Below, piece after piece: positions 17,630 through 27,553 of a DNA stretch of 64,000 bases. The stretch covers positions 1-64,000 of the forward strand of contig NZ_JACJTQ010000023.1 in the NCBI RefSeq assembly GCF_014698735.1, given 5' to 3'. The notes below the pieces were generated by a model that was given only the letters and a program-made list of their open reading frames with translations, was not told the origin of the DNA and made no database searches. The DNA is from Anabaena catenula FACHB-362. GTDB taxonomy: Bacteria > Cyanobacteriota > Cyanobacteriia > Cyanobacteriales > Nostocaceae. Position 1 is the stretch's first letter; each line of letters opens with the position of its first letter. A program made the position numbers and the translations under genes.

Positions 17630-19075
17630 TCACCTTACTTGCAACAACCCTTTCAAGAAATAAATCATATTCATAAATATCATTTCTATCCAGAGCATAA
17701 CATGATCTAACCATGCTAAAATTTGCTCTAATGGGTGTTTTTCATACCCTAAAAATGTGGCAGTAGTTTCTATCCAATCTGGCTGTGCTTCATATTGATA
17801 TTTTTCGGCTTTTATCTCAATTTCAACTTGGGAACTAGAAGCTACTTTGGCAAATTTCTTACTTCTGAATAAATCCCGTCGTGATTTTGATGATAATTCG
17901 TAATGAGTATTTTCTGTAACTAAATTAGTATCGGAATTTAGACTGGCATTTTTAGAGTCTAATTCTATCTTAGCGAATAAGTCATTCCATGTCAACCAAT
18001 TATTTAAATGATTTAAATTATTGAAATCGGCTTCTGACAATTGATTATTTTGATCAACTTGATTTGATGGTTTACCTGGTAATTTTTCTGGAGTTGGTTG
18101 AGAATCAATATTTTGAAGATTTCTACCACCAAAAAAGTAATTTATCGCTGCTGCAATTAATTCGGAAATATTCAGAGTCTGATTTTCCAAGTCACCAGGA
18201 TTAATTGCTATTTTTCCTCTTGCTTCTAGCTGTTCTCTCCCGTAAATAAAAATATCAAACTGAGTTTTAGCAACTTGAATAATTTTCTGACTGCGCTGTT
18301 GTACAGGTACTAAAGCCTTAGATTCTAATTTAGCGATAACTGTATCCATTAACGCCAAAAATTTACCAGGATAATCTTCTATATGTACTGGAATCTTGGT
18401 TTCAGCTAAATCTGTTATGTTTGGGGTATGATTAGTAGTTAGCTTTGATAATATGCGGTTGATTTCTGGTAATAATTTCTGCTGTTGTTGAATTTCAGCT
18501 AATTTAAAAAAATGCCAATATTCAGCAACTTCACTATTAATTTTATTTGTTAATTTTTCCTGCTGTTGAATTGTCAAAACATCTAGAATTCTGTTATCGT
18601 TGCTCACAAGCACCAAATGACGATTTTCCAATTGTGCAGCAATTCCCAGCACTTTTGGTATATGGTGCTGAAGGGTTTTTTCTGGTTGTAGAGATTGAGG
18701 AAGACGAGATTTTTTTAACCATCCTAGACGTGTAGCTGCTTCCCGCACAGCATCACCCAAAAACGTTAATGGGTTGACATTTTGTAAATTTTCTGAATCA
18801 GAAGCTGCGGCAGATGGTAAATTTTTAACTAACTCTAGTACGTGCTGAATAGGTGCGTCAGCTGGTGGAGGGGTTTCTGGTGGTAACTGTTTTCCAGCAA
18901 GTTCATCGGGCTGAAACATCTGGTACAGTGGATAAAGTAGCGCTTCCACACTCCATTTAGTAGCAACTTGCAAATTTCGGAAGGAGTTTTCCCACTGTTT
19001 TGTCAACCGCTGAGAATGCTGGTTGAAAAATTTAAAGATTTTACTTTGATAAGGACCGGAGGAACCAGAAGACAT
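17630..19075 (-). CDS. Conserved cyanobacterial hypothetical protein
   Basis: 481 residues that I cannot assign. It starts with a serine/glycine tract and a basic amphipathic stretch (KIFKFFNQHSQRLTKQWENS), is mostly polar and helical (IQQQEKLTNKINSEVAEYW), has a Gln/Asn-rich linker around 330-350, and ends with a hydrophobic segment (LDHVMLWIEMIFMNMIYFLK, ~455-475) that could anchor it to a membrane as a tail anchor. No catalytic motif is evident. Its coding-like composition and clean ATG start support a real gene. It converges on the DUF6765 gene across a repeat-filled gap. Confidence 0.75.
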   Translation of the reverse strand: MSSGSSGPYQSKIFKFFNQHSQRLTKQWENSFRNLQVATKWSVEALLYPLYQMFQPDELAGKQLPPETPPPADAPIQHVLELVKNLPSAAASDSENLQNVNPLTFLGDAVREAATRLGWLKKSRLPQSLQPEKTLQHHIPKVLGIAAQLENRHLVLVSNDNRILDVLTIQQQEKLTNKINSEVAEYWHFFKLAEIQQQQKLLPEINRILSKLTTNHTPNITDLAETKIPVHIEDYPGKFLALMDTVIAKLESKALVPVQQRSQKIIQVAKTQFDIFIYGREQLEARGKIAINPGDLENQTLNISELIAAAINYFFGGRNLQNIDSQPTPEKLPGKPSNQVDQNNQLSEADFNNLNHLNNWLTWNDLFAKIELDSKNASLNSDTNLVTENTHYELSSKSRRDLFRSKKFAKVASSSQVEIEIKAEKYQYEAQPDWIETTATFLGYEKHPLEQILAWLDHVMLWIEMIFMNMIYFLKGLLQVR

Positions 19076-19332
19076 GGTAGAGATTTGCTAGTTTGAGTAT
19101 TTTTGAGTTTTGAGACTCCCACAAAACTGTTACTTATCGTCAGTCAGTGATATCAAGTCGGTTTGAATATTTATCATATCGTTGGGGTAGAGAATAGGGA
19201 AACAGATATTATCACTAATTAGCCGGACTTGATATAACATCATGATAATGGAAAATAAGCTCAAGTAAGTTTAATTTAGACAATCCCAAACCCGAACCTA
19301 ATTTTTACATTAATTGTTAATCTTTATTGATT

Positions 19333-22300
19333 ATGACTCTATCTCTATCCCATACCAAATATATATCAGACGCAATTGAGAATTTACGTGCTTGCTGTCA
19401 AGTTAATATCCAGTCTTCTTGGTTGTATCAGCAGGTTGATTGGGGAATTACTGAAGTAATAAACTCAGATTTGTCTCTTTGGAAACCTGTAAATCTAAAT
19501 GATAAATTACATATTCCTTGGACAGCGGGAAAACAAGTGTTGTGGTTGGTGCAAAAATTAGTTGTTCCCCAAAATTTACAAGGTTATGATTTAACAGGTT
19601 TATGTTTGCGGTTGGCTTTGGTTTGGTGGGCAGATGCGGCGGAGATTTATATTAATGGTAAGTTGGTATTGGCTGGTGATTTGTTTGATTGTTCACCGAG
19701 AGTGCTTTTAAGTCCAGGGGTTTCAACTGGGGAGGAGTTTGTTGTTGCTTTGCGGTTGGTGAGTCCGGGACATTGTGATGGGGCTTTGATGCGATCGCTC
19801 TTGGTTTTTGAGTCTTTAGATTATAATAGGCTAGATCCGGGTTTTTTGGCTGATGAGTTGGCTGTTGTTCATCTGTTTTTGGAAAGGTTCGCACCGGAAC
19901 GGTTATCTGCTTTGGTTGAAGCGGTTGAAGAGGTAATGAACCGCGAAGGCGCGTTCGCGAAGCGTCTCGAAGAGAAGAGCGCGAAGGAAGAAGGGAAGAA
20001 GGAAGAATGGGATAGATTTCTGTTAAATATACGAGAATCTTATCTGTGTTCATCTGCGTTTATCTGCGGTTTAAAATCTAAAATTCATTTGTTAGGTCAT
20101 GCTCATTTGGATTTAGCATGGTTATGGCCTGTTTCTGAAACTTGGAAAGCCGCAGTCAGTACTTTTGAGTCGGTGTTAGGTTTACAAGGAGATTTTCCGG
20201 AGTTGATTTTCTGTCATACTACTCCGGCGTTGTATGCTTGGGTTGAGGAACATCGTCCAGATTTATTTGCGGAAATTCAAACCCAAGTTAAAGCGGGAAA
20301 ATGGGAAGTTTTGGGTGGGTTTTGGGTGGAACCGGATTTGAATTTGATTTCTGGTGAGTCTATTGTCCGTCAGTTATTATATGGTCAGCGTTATTTTCAG
20401 GAACGGTTCGGGAAAATATCTCCTGTGGTTTGGGTTCCTGATACTTTTGGTTTCTGTGCAACTTTACCTCAGTTTTTCGCAAATGCGGGAATTGAGTTTT
20501 TTGTGACTCAGAAGTTACGCTGGAATGATACTACTAAGTTTGATTATGGCGCTTTTTGGTGGCGATCGCTTGATGGTAGTCAAATATTTAGTTTTATGTC
20601 TGCGCCCATAGGCGAAACTGTTGATCCTGTTAAAATGGCGAACTATGTCTGTGAATGGGAAACTCAAACTGGTTTAAATGATTCTCTTTGGCTTCCTGGT
20701 GTCGGTGATCATGGTGGTGGTCCGACTCGTGATATGTTGGAAATAGCAAGGCGTTGGGAAGATTCCCCCATTTTCCCCAAGTTGGAATTTACCACTTCGG
20801 AAAAATATCTCGAACTAATAAAATCCCAAAGTCAAAATTTACCTGTTTGGGAAGATGAACTTTATTTAGAGTTTCATCGCGGATGTTATACTACCCACGC
20901 AGACCAAAAACTCTGGAATCGCAAATCTGAAAATCTTTTATATGCAGCTGAGTTATTTGCAACTTTAGCAAATGTTGTCTGTGGGGTGATATATCCGAAA
21001 TCCGAAATAGAAACCGCTTGGAAAAAAGTTTTATTTAATCAGTTTCACGATATTTTACCCGGTTCTTCCATTACTCAAGTTTATGAGGATGCTTTACCGC
21101 AATGGCAACAAGTGGAACAGGTGGGAAATAATATCTTAGATGAGTCTTTGAGTGCGATCGCATCTCATATCACTTTACCACAACCACCCCAACCCAATAG
21201 CATACCTATCATAATTTTTAATTCGCTCAACTGGCAACGTTTCCAAGTCGTCAGCGTTACTTTACCCCAAAATAACCAAACCTGGGAAATTTACAACATT
21301 GACGGAAACCAACTTCCGTCCCAACAAAGCGAAAACTCTTTATTATTTCTCGCAACCGTTCCATCTATAGGTTACAGCATATATTGGCTTTCTCCAACTT
21401 CCCAACTTCCCAACTTCCCAATTTCCGAACTTCCCAAAAACTGGATATTAGAAAATGAATATTTGCGCGTTCAGGTAAACCCCGAAACCGGAGACTTAAA
21501 ATCTGTCTTCGACAAAATCCAACAACGGGAAATTTTAAATGGTGCGGGAAATCAACTTCAGGCTTTTGAAGATAGCGGACAATATTGGGACGCTTGGAAC
21601 ATTGATCCCGATTATGCCACAAAACCTCTACCTGCAACCGAATTAAAATCAATTCAATGGCTAGAATCTGGAAAAATACAACAACGTTTGCGGGTAGTGC
21701 GTCAACTGGGAAATTCGCAGTTTTGTCAAGATTACATTCTCCAAACCGGTTCACCACTTTTGAAAATTGCTAATACTGTAAATTGGCAAGAAAATCAAGT
21801 ATTAGTTAAAACAGCATTTCCTGTCAACGTCGAAACCGATTTTGCAACTTATGAAATTCCCTGCGGTGCTATTCGGCGTTCAACCAACCCCCAAACCCCC
21901 GCAGAAAAGGCAAAATGGGAAGTACCAGCTTTACGTTGGGCAGATTTAACCACAAATATGGAAACCGGAAAATACGGAGTTAGCCTCCTGAATGATTGTA
22001 AATATGGTTACGACTGCCGCAGCAATCAAATCCGTCTCACTTTGCTCAGAAGTCCCCATTGGCCTGACCCGAAAGCTGACAGAGGTATACATGAATTTAC
22101 CTATGCTTTATATTCCCATGCAGATACTTGGGAAACAGCCGACACTGTTAGATATGGATATGAATTAAATATACCATTAAAAGTATTAGTTAATCCACCA
22201 AATCAACAATCTGGATTGAATAGTTGCCCAAGCCAAAGTTTTCTGAATTTATCAGCAGATAATTTGATTTTAATGGCTTTAAAACCTAGTGAAGATAATC

Positions 22301-22479
22301 AACAAAAATTCATAATTCGCTTTTATGAATGTCACGGAAAAACAGCAGAGTTATCTTTACAAAGTGATTTTTTCAGTTTAGGAACAGCAGTTGATTTATT
22401 GGAAACACCGATAAATCAAGAAATTGATCAAATTGCTCCTTGGAAAATTACTACATTTGAGTTAAAAAAGAAACTATGA
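19333..22479 (+). CDS. Alpha-mannosidase, glycoside hydrolase family 38
   Basis: About 1048 residues from the ATG at 19333 (a TTG two codons earlier is unlikely). The GH38 catalytic domain starts at IHLLGHAHLDLAWLWPVSE, whose H258 and D260 bind zinc; WVPDTFGFCATLPQ holds the nucleophile (D370), and VGDHGGGPTRDML follows. The middle and C-terminal GH38 beta domains run to the end. It should remove alpha-mannosyl residues, probably in the cytoplasm since no signal peptide is visible. Oddity: residues ~203-247, just before the catalytic domain, and ~694-708 are encoded by dispersed DNA repeats read in frame. The stop overlaps the start of the DUF58 gene. Confidence 0.94.
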   Translation: MTLSLSHTKYISDAIENLRACCQVNIQSSWLYQQVDWGITEVINSDLSLWKPVNLNDKLHIPWTAGKQVLWLVQKLVVPQNLQGYDLTGLCLRLALVWWADAAEIYINGKLVLAGDLFDCSPRVLLSPGVSTGEEFVVALRLVSPGHCDGALMRSLLVFESLDYNRLDPGFLADELAVVHLFLERFAPERLSALVEAVEEVMNREGAFAKRLEEKSAKEEGKKEEWDRFLLNIRESYLCSSAFICGLKSKIHLLGHAHLDLAWLWPVSETWKAAVSTFESVLGLQGDFPELIFCHTTPALYAWVEEHRPDLFAEIQTQVKAGKWEVLGGFWVEPDLNLISGESIVRQLLYGQRYFQERFGKISPVVWVPDTFGFCATLPQFFANAGIEFFVTQKLRWNDTTKFDYGAFWWRSLDGSQIFSFMSAPIGETVDPVKMANYVCEWETQTGLNDSLWLPGVGDHGGGPTRDMLEIARRWEDSPIFPKLEFTTSEKYLELIKSQSQNLPVWEDELYLEFHRGCYTTHADQKLWNRKSENLLYAAELFATLANVVCGVIYPKSEIETAWKKVLFNQFHDILPGSSITQVYEDALPQWQQVEQVGNNILDESLSAIASHITLPQPPQPNSIPIIIFNSLNWQRFQVVSVTLPQNNQTWEIYNIDGNQLPSQQSENSLLFLATVPSIGYSIYWLSPTSQLPNFPISELPKNWILENEYLRVQVNPETGDLKSVFDKIQQREILNGAGNQLQAFEDSGQYWDAWNIDPDYATKPLPATELKSIQWLESGKIQQRLRVVRQLGNSQFCQDYILQTGSPLLKIANTVNWQENQVLVKTAFPVNVETDFATYEIPCGAIRRSTNPQTPAEKAKWEVPALRWADLTTNMETGKYGVSLLNDCKYGYDCRSNQIRLTLLRSPHWPDPKADRGIHEFTYALYSHADTWETADTVRYGYELNIPLKVLVNPPNQQSGLNSCPSQSFLNLSADNLILMALKPSEDNQQKFIIRFYECHGKTAELSLQSDFFSLGTAVDLLETPINQEIDQIAPWKITTFELKKKL
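19936..20075 (+). repeat. Dispersed repeats translated in frame within alpha-mannosidase
   Basis: Two repeat types sit back to back: GGCGCGTTCGCGAAGCGTCT with GCGAAGGAAG-like units (19945-20005), and an ATCTGTGTTCATCTGCGTTT-type unit (20042-20073). The second type occurs in reverse orientation in the gap at 26146-26184. They encode a lysine/glutamate-rich stretch and ESYLCSSAFICGL without breaking the frame. Confidence 0.85.
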
Positions 22480-23633
22480 AAATTACCAAAAACATTACTA
22501 ATTGGCTAGAAATCCACGCCTCATCTCCTACCTACGGCGGTTGGGTATTAATAGGCGTTGCTATTTGTTATTTAGGCGCTGCTATCAACACGATGGCGGG
22601 CTGGTTATATGTAATTAGTGGGGTTTGTCTTGCCCTTGTGGGTGTATCATCTTTCTTAGCACCGCGATCGCTCAAAAATTTAATTGTTAAACGCTCTCCC
22701 ATCCCACCAGTCACCGTTGGCGACGAAATCACCGTTGAAATAGAAGTCCATAATCCCACCCAAACACCTGTCACCTTATTGCAAGTTGCGGATATACTTC
22801 CCTTCATTTTCGGAAAACCAGTCAAACAACCAATTGACACCATTGAGGCAAAAGACTCTCACCGTTGGATATATTACCACCCGACCCAACGCCGAGGCTT
22901 GTATCGTTGGGAAACAGTAGAATTGGCAACTGGTGCGCCTTGGGGCTTATTTTGGTGTCGTCGTCAGCGAGAATGTAAAGCCAGAGCAATTGTCTATCCC
23001 ACAGTTTTACCCCTGACCAACTGCCCCCTAGTTGATGAAATTGGGCAAAATGAGAGTCAAAAAAATGATCCTCGTGGTGTACCATTACAATTAGCTGCAA
23101 CAGGATTAGTGCGATCGCTCCGTCCTTACCGCATTGGTGATCCTACCCGTCTCATTCATTGGCGTACCAGCGCCCGTTACGGCGAATTACGAGTCAGGGA
23201 ATTAGAAGTTATCACAGCAGGACAGGAAATTATTATTGCCCTTGATAGTGCAGCTAATTGGGAAGAAGAACAATTTGAGCAAGCAGTCATTGCTGCCGCC
23301 TCATTATATTTTTATGCCCACCGGCAAAAGCTACAAGTAGAACTTTGGACAGCAGCCACAGGTTTAGTCAAAGGTGATATTCCCGTTCTGGAAACCTTAG
23401 CAGCAACCAACCCCCTAGAAGAAACAAATACACCACCAGATAACTACCCCTTAATTTGGCTCACCCAAAACCCCAAAACCCTATCTGAGTTACCGCTGGG
23501 CAGTCGTTGGGTTTTATGGGAGAATATAAATCCATCCTCAGAACAAGTCCTAGTCAATCGAGATTATCCTGGCATCATCCTCCAGAGTGAACAAGAACTG
23601 CAACTTCAGTTGCAAAAACCATTAACTTCCTGA
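22476..23633 (+). CDS. DUF58 domain protein
   Basis: 385 residues. Two adjacent transmembrane helices (~21-40 and 43-62) precede a beta-rich region (ITVEIEVHNPTQTPVTLLQVAD) and the DUF58 core, whose signature is the RPYRIGDPTRLIHWRTSARYGELRVRE-type stretch at ~213-239, followed by a von Willebrand A-like fold (IIIALDSAANWEEE). Such proteins often act with MoxR ATPases in complex assembly; no MoxR gene is nearby. Its ATG overlaps the mannosidase stop (ATGA), indicating translational coupling. Confidence 0.9.
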   Translation: MKITKNITNWLEIHASSPTYGGWVLIGVAICYLGAAINTMAGWLYVISGVCLALVGVSSFLAPRSLKNLIVKRSPIPPVTVGDEITVEIEVHNPTQTPVTLLQVADILPFIFGKPVKQPIDTIEAKDSHRWIYYHPTQRRGLYRWETVELATGAPWGLFWCRRQRECKARAIVYPTVLPLTNCPLVDEIGQNESQKNDPRGVPLQLAATGLVRSLRPYRIGDPTRLIHWRTSARYGELRVRELEVITAGQEIIIALDSAANWEEEQFEQAVIAAASLYFYAHRQKLQVELWTAATGLVKGDIPVLETLAATNPLEETNTPPDNYPLIWLTQNPKTLSELPLGSRWVLWENINPSSEQVLVNRDYPGIILQSEQELQLQLQKPLTS

Positions 23634-23844
23634 TGAAATTGATACAAAACTTTAATTAACTTAGATAAATTTAGCTTCCCTGATGTCAACAACCGTTTTC
23701 ATAGCCAGATACTAGATTGACAAGCCTTTGAGTCGATTTCCGACCAATTCTAAAAACTCAGGTTGGGGAAATATCCCCAGCAATAGCTTAGTGAGGCTGA
23801 TGTACAATGCAAAGAAATATTTAAATTTATGAGCGTCCGAGCCA

Positions 23845-24210
23845 ATGATTCCATCAGAAGTTAACACTAAATCCAGCGATAAAAGCCTAGAGGCAATGCG
23901 GCATTTTTCCGAGCAATACGCCAAGCGGACTGGAACGTACTTCTGTTCTGAACCTTCCGTTACCGCAGTTGTGATAGAAGGACTAGCCAAACATAAAGAC
24001 GAACTCGGTGCGCCTTTATGTCCCTGCCGCCACTATGAAGACAAAGAAGCAGAAGTCAGCGCTGCCTATTGGAACTGCCCCTGTGTACCCATGCGAGAAC
24101 GCAAAGAATGTCACTGTATGCTGTTCCTCACCAGTGAGAGCGACTTTGTTGGTGACAAACAAGAAATATCTCTCGAAACCATCAAAGAAGTACGAGAAAG
24201 CATGGGATGA
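23845..24210 (+). CDS. ftrC: Ferredoxin-thioredoxin reductase, catalytic beta chain
   Basis: 121 residues. The CSEPSV, LCPCRHY, NCPCVPM and ECHCMLF motifs supply the six conserved cysteines plus one: four bind the [4Fe-4S] cluster and the CPC/CHC pair forms the redox-active disulfide. The enzyme passes electrons from photosynthetic ferredoxin to thioredoxin, activating light-regulated enzymes in the cytosol. The variable (alpha) chain gene is not adjacent. Its stop overlaps the start of the DUF309 gene by four bases (ATGA). Length and motifs are entirely standard. Confidence 0.97.
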   Translation: MIPSEVNTKSSDKSLEAMRHFSEQYAKRTGTYFCSEPSVTAVVIEGLAKHKDELGAPLCPCRHYEDKEAEVSAAYWNCPCVPMRERKECHCMLFLTSESDFVGDKQEISLETIKEVRESMG

Positions 24211-24596
24211 GTGAAAACCTGCCCCAAGAGTTTTGGCAAGGCGTAGAACAGTTCAACTCTGGGCAGTTCTACGCTTGTCATGACACCTTAGAAGCCCTGT
24301 GGATTGAAGCAACTGAACCAGAAAAAAGTTTATATCAGGGTATTCTGCAAATTGCTGTAGCACTCTATCACCTGGGTAATCACAACCTGCGAGGAGCAAT
24401 GATTCTATTGGGAGAAGGTAGCAATCGTCTGCGACGCAACCCAGCCAGTGACTACGGCATCAATGTGGAAAAATTATTCACTCAGAGTGTGGAATTGTTG
24501 AAAGTACTCCAACAAAGTGATCCCGAAAAAATACTTAGTAGTGATGGGGGTGAAAATATAGCCTTGCTTTTCCCCACGATTTCTATAAATAACTGA
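24207..24596 (+). CDS. DUF309 domain protein
   Basis: 129 residues. The FWQGVEQFNSGQFYACHDTLEALW block with its conserved H-D-x-LE-x-LW motif, and GILQIAVALYHL followed by GAMILLGEG, define the small helical DUF309 family common in cyanobacteria and plastid-bearing organisms. The function is unknown. The ATGA overlap with ftrC implies co-translation, though a redox link is only inference. Confidence 0.9.
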   Translation: MSENLPQEFWQGVEQFNSGQFYACHDTLEALWIEATEPEKSLYQGILQIAVALYHLGNHNLRGAMILLGEGSNRLRRNPASDYGINVEKLFTQSVELLKVLQQSDPEKILSSDGGENIALLFPTISINN

Positions 24597-24788
24597 ATTA
24601 GCATCAAGAAATACCAAAGATAATTTGTGGGTTTTTCCTGAATGAAACCTTCTGGGGAGAAAAACGTCAATAGTCTTCAGTAGTCAGCAAATATTTATCT
24701 ACAAATATTCTTAGTAGTAGATATTCTTTTTGGATAAACTGCTTGAGATAATGAGAACATAACCTAAAATTTTCTATCCCCAATTGCT

Positions 24789-25286
24789 ATGATACCTCCC
24801 TATCAATTGCCAAGTTCACAAATACGGCGCTTTGGGTTAGCCTTGATGCTACCAGTCGCACTGTTGGGAGCAATTGCCTTCCCTAGCCAAGTGCAAACCG
24901 CTACCGCTCAATCAGCAGGGGGAAATCGCCCACTCACCATCCGCTCTGATGTGCAAGAATATGACTCTAAAACCCAAGTAATCACCGCTCGTGGTAATGT
25001 GCAAATGTTGTATCCCGCTCGTCAGTTGCAAGCAACATCTGCTCAAGCACAATATTTTAGTAAAGAACGGCGAATTGATTTCAGTGGCAACGTTTATATT
25101 TTGCAACAAGGTAACAATAGTATTCGGGCGGAGAAAGTAACTTATTTAATTGACGAAGGCCGATTTATCGCCTTACCCCAGTCCAACCGTCAGGTAGAAT
25201 CTGTCTACATGGTGGATGACGCTAATATGAACGGACAAACTGCTAAACCTGCCCCCAAAACACCAGCCCTCAAACGTTCTAATTAA
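24789..25286 (+). CDS. lptA: LptA/OstA-like periplasmic LPS transport protein
   Basis: 165 residues. A signal peptide is evident (hydrophobic ~17-30, LALMLPVALLGAIAFP, then Ala-rich AQTATAQSA cleavage region). It is followed by an OstA beta-jellyroll: EYDSKTQVITARGNVQMLYP and AQAQYFSKERRIDFSGNVYI. LptA bridges lipopolysaccharide from the inner-membrane exporter to the outer membrane. Its partners lptB (28 bp downstream) and an lptF/G-type permease follow on the same strand, as is usual in cyanobacteria. Confidence 0.93.
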   Translation: MIPPYQLPSSQIRRFGLALMLPVALLGAIAFPSQVQTATAQSAGGNRPLTIRSDVQEYDSKTQVITARGNVQMLYPARQLQATSAQAQYFSKERRIDFSGNVYILQQGNNSIRAEKVTYLIDEGRFIALPQSNRQVESVYMVDDANMNGQTAKPAPKTPALKRSN

Positions 25287-25314
25287 TATCTACCACCTCA
25301 GCAAGACGTTAATA

Positions 25315-26043
25315 GTGAAAATTGTTTTAGAGAATATTCACAAATCCTACGGCAAGCGCGTAATTGTCAACCGTGTTAACCTTTCTGTTGCTCAAGGTGA
25401 AGTTGTTGGCTTACTCGGACCAAACGGAGCCGGTAAAACAACAACATTTTATATCGCCACAGGCTTAGAAAAACCTAATCAGGGAAGAGTTTGGTTGGAT
25501 AGTTGGGATATTACAGGAATGCCAATGCACAAACGGGCCAGATTGGGCATTGGCTATCTGGCACAGGAAGCCAGTGTTTTTCGCCAACTCTCAGTCCGGG
25601 ATAATATTCTTCTGGTATTTGAGCAAACTAATGTGCCACGATGGGAGTGGTCGAAGCGGTTGCATAATTTATTAGGGGAGTTTCGCTTAGAAAAAGTGGC
25701 AAATAGTAAAGGTATTCAACTTTCTGGGGGTGAACGACGAAGAACTGAGTTAGCCAGGGCTTTAGCCGCAGGCAGAGAAGGTCCAAAATTTCTCTTTTTG
25801 GATGAGCCATTTGCGGGAGTTGATCCCATCGCCGTTGCGGAAATTCAGGAAATTGTGGGACAATTGCGCGATCGCGGTATGGGTATTCTCATCACCGATC
25901 ATAATGTCCGCGAAACCTTGGCTATCACTGATCGTGGTTACATTATGCGGGAAGGACAAATACTGGCTTTCGGTACTGCTGATGAACTTTACAATAACCC
26001 ACTCGTGCGGCAATATTATTTAGGTGATAACTTTTTCAACTAA
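25315..26043 (+). CDS. lptB: LPS export ABC transporter ATPase LptB
   Basis: 242 residues starting at GTG 25315. Walker A is GPNGAGKTTTFYIATG, the ABC signature is LSGGERRRTELARAL, Walker B is FLFLDEPFAGVDP and the H-loop is ITDHNVRETL. The YLAQEASVFRQLSVRDNI segment (Q-loop) is typical of LptB. It powers extraction of lipopolysaccharide from the inner membrane with the LptF/G permease. It is 28 bp after lptA, so probably one operon. Confidence 0.96.
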   Translation: MKIVLENIHKSYGKRVIVNRVNLSVAQGEVVGLLGPNGAGKTTTFYIATGLEKPNQGRVWLDSWDITGMPMHKRARLGIGYLAQEASVFRQLSVRDNILLVFEQTNVPRWEWSKRLHNLLGEFRLEKVANSKGIQLSGGERRRTELARALAAGREGPKFLFLDEPFAGVDPIAVAEIQEIVGQLRDRGMGILITDHNVRETLAITDRGYIMREGQILAFGTADELYNNPLVRQYYLGDNFFN

Positions 26044-26377
26044 ATCAACTCAAGAAATGGGAAACAAGGAATAGGTAATAGATTTTTTCCAATCTCATTT
26101 ATAGCTTTCTGAAAATTAAGCTGCATAGAATAAGATTTCCAGAACAATTAACCGCAGATGTACGCAGATAAACACAGATGAATTAATCGACGATTGGATG
26201 ATTCTGTGCAAATTCACATTAAATTGGTATTAGGTTTTTTATATGATTTTTAATCATCAAATTCAAATATTTAATATTTTGTCAACATATAAATTCCCAT
26301 ATATAAATATTTTAATAAATATATTCAAAAATCTCTAATGCACAAAAAATGTCACTATTTAAATTTTCAAGTTACTT
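26044..26377. other. Gap between lptB and lptF with dispersed repeat
   Basis: No ORF is seen. At 26146-26184 there is one copy of the CGCAGATAAACACAGATG repeat, the same family that is translated inside the mannosidase gene. 26220-26377 is very AT-rich and could carry a separate promoter for the permease gene. Confidence 0.7.
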
Positions 26378-27553
26378 ATGATATCTAAACAGATTAAATC
26401 TTTTTACAGCCTCAGTTCACTGCTGCCTTTTTCCATCATGGATCGCTATTTGGCTATGCAGTTGCTCCCTCTATTTCTATTCGGTGTTGGGGCATTTACT
26501 TCTGTAGTATTGGCAATTGATAGCTTATTTGAATTATTGCGAAAAGTAGTGGAATCGGGGCTACCAGTTACTATTGCTCTGAAAGTTTTTTTATTAAAGC
26601 TGCCTTATGTCATGGTTTATTCCTTCCCTATGTCCACCTTACTTGCTACTTTGATGACCTATAGTCGTCTTTCTAGTGAGAGTGAACTAATTGCCCTCCG
26701 TGGCTGTGGGGTAAGTGTCTATCGCATGGTATTAACTGCTGTGTTATTAAGCAGTTTAATCACAGGCATGACATATATTTTTAATGAGCAAATTGCACCA
26801 GCGGCAAATTATGAAGCAACTCGTACCCTAGAGCAAGCACTGAAATCAGATCAACCTTCATTTAAACAACAAAATATTTACTATCCTGAATACCGGGAAG
26901 TTAAAGAAGCAGATGGGAGCAAAAATAAAATACTTTCACGCTTGTTTTATGCTGACCAATTTGATGGTAAGCAAATGAAAGGTTTAACAATTATTGACCG
27001 TTCTAGAGAAGGACTGAATCAAATTTTAGTCTCAGAATCTGCCGAGTGGAATGGCTCAAAACAAGTTTGGGATTTTTATAACGGTACTATTTATTTAGTC
27101 GCCCCAGACAGTTCTTATCGCAACATTTTGCGGTTTCAAAAACAACAATTACAACTACCCCGTACACCTTTAAATCTAGCAGAAAATAGCCGAGATTACG
27201 GGGAAATGAATATTTCTCAAGCCCTAGAACAACTAGAAATAGAACGCCTAGCGGGGAATCCCCAAAAAATTAGAAAATTAGAAGTACGAATTCAGCAAAA
27301 AATCGCCTTTCCCTTTGTATGTATAATTTTTGGTTTAGTTGGCTCCGCAATGGGAACCATACCTCAACGTACTGGGAGAGGAACTAGTTTTGGGATTAGT
27401 GTCATAGTTATTTTCACTTACTACTTACTATTATCAGTTTCTGGCGCTTTAGCACAGGCAGGTATTCTCTCTCCCTTTATAGGTGCTTGGTTGCCTAACT
27501 TGTTTGGTTTGGGAACAGGTTTATTTCTATTGACGCGAGTCGCGCAAAGATAA
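26378..27553 (+). CDS. LptF/LptG family LPS export permease
   Basis: 391 residues. N-terminal MDRYLAMQLLPLFLFGVGAF and the LPYVMVYSFPMSTLLATLMTYSRLSSESEL-type region (two parts, ~75-110) are YjgP/YjgQ hallmarks. There are six membrane segments (three N-terminal, three C-terminal ~300-388) with a periplasmic beta-jellyroll domain between (~140-290). It forms the transmembrane part of the LptB2FG exporter; cyanobacteria often have one such permease, which may act as a homodimer. It lies 334 bp after lptB. Confidence 0.94.
   Translation: MISKQIKSFYSLSSLLPFSIMDRYLAMQLLPLFLFGVGAFTSVVLAIDSLFELLRKVVESGLPVTIALKVFLLKLPYVMVYSFPMSTLLATLMTYSRLSSESELIALRGCGVSVYRMVLTAVLLSSLITGMTYIFNEQIAPAANYEATRTLEQALKSDQPSFKQQNIYYPEYREVKEADGSKNKILSRLFYADQFDGKQMKGLTIIDRSREGLNQILVSESAEWNGSKQVWDFYNGTIYLVAPDSSYRNILRFQKQQLQLPRTPLNLAENSRDYGEMNISQALEQLEIERLAGNPQKIRKLEVRIQQKIAFPFVCIIFGLVGSAMGTIPQRTGRGTSFGISVIVIFTYYLLLSVSGALAQAGILSPFIGAWLPNLFGLGTGLFLLTRVAQR

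Noticed and set aside
23822-23838. 18-base match TTTAAATTTATGAGCGTC shared with 57081-57098
   Set aside because: A single AT-rich match of this length can occur by chance in 64 kb and nothing else around it matches.
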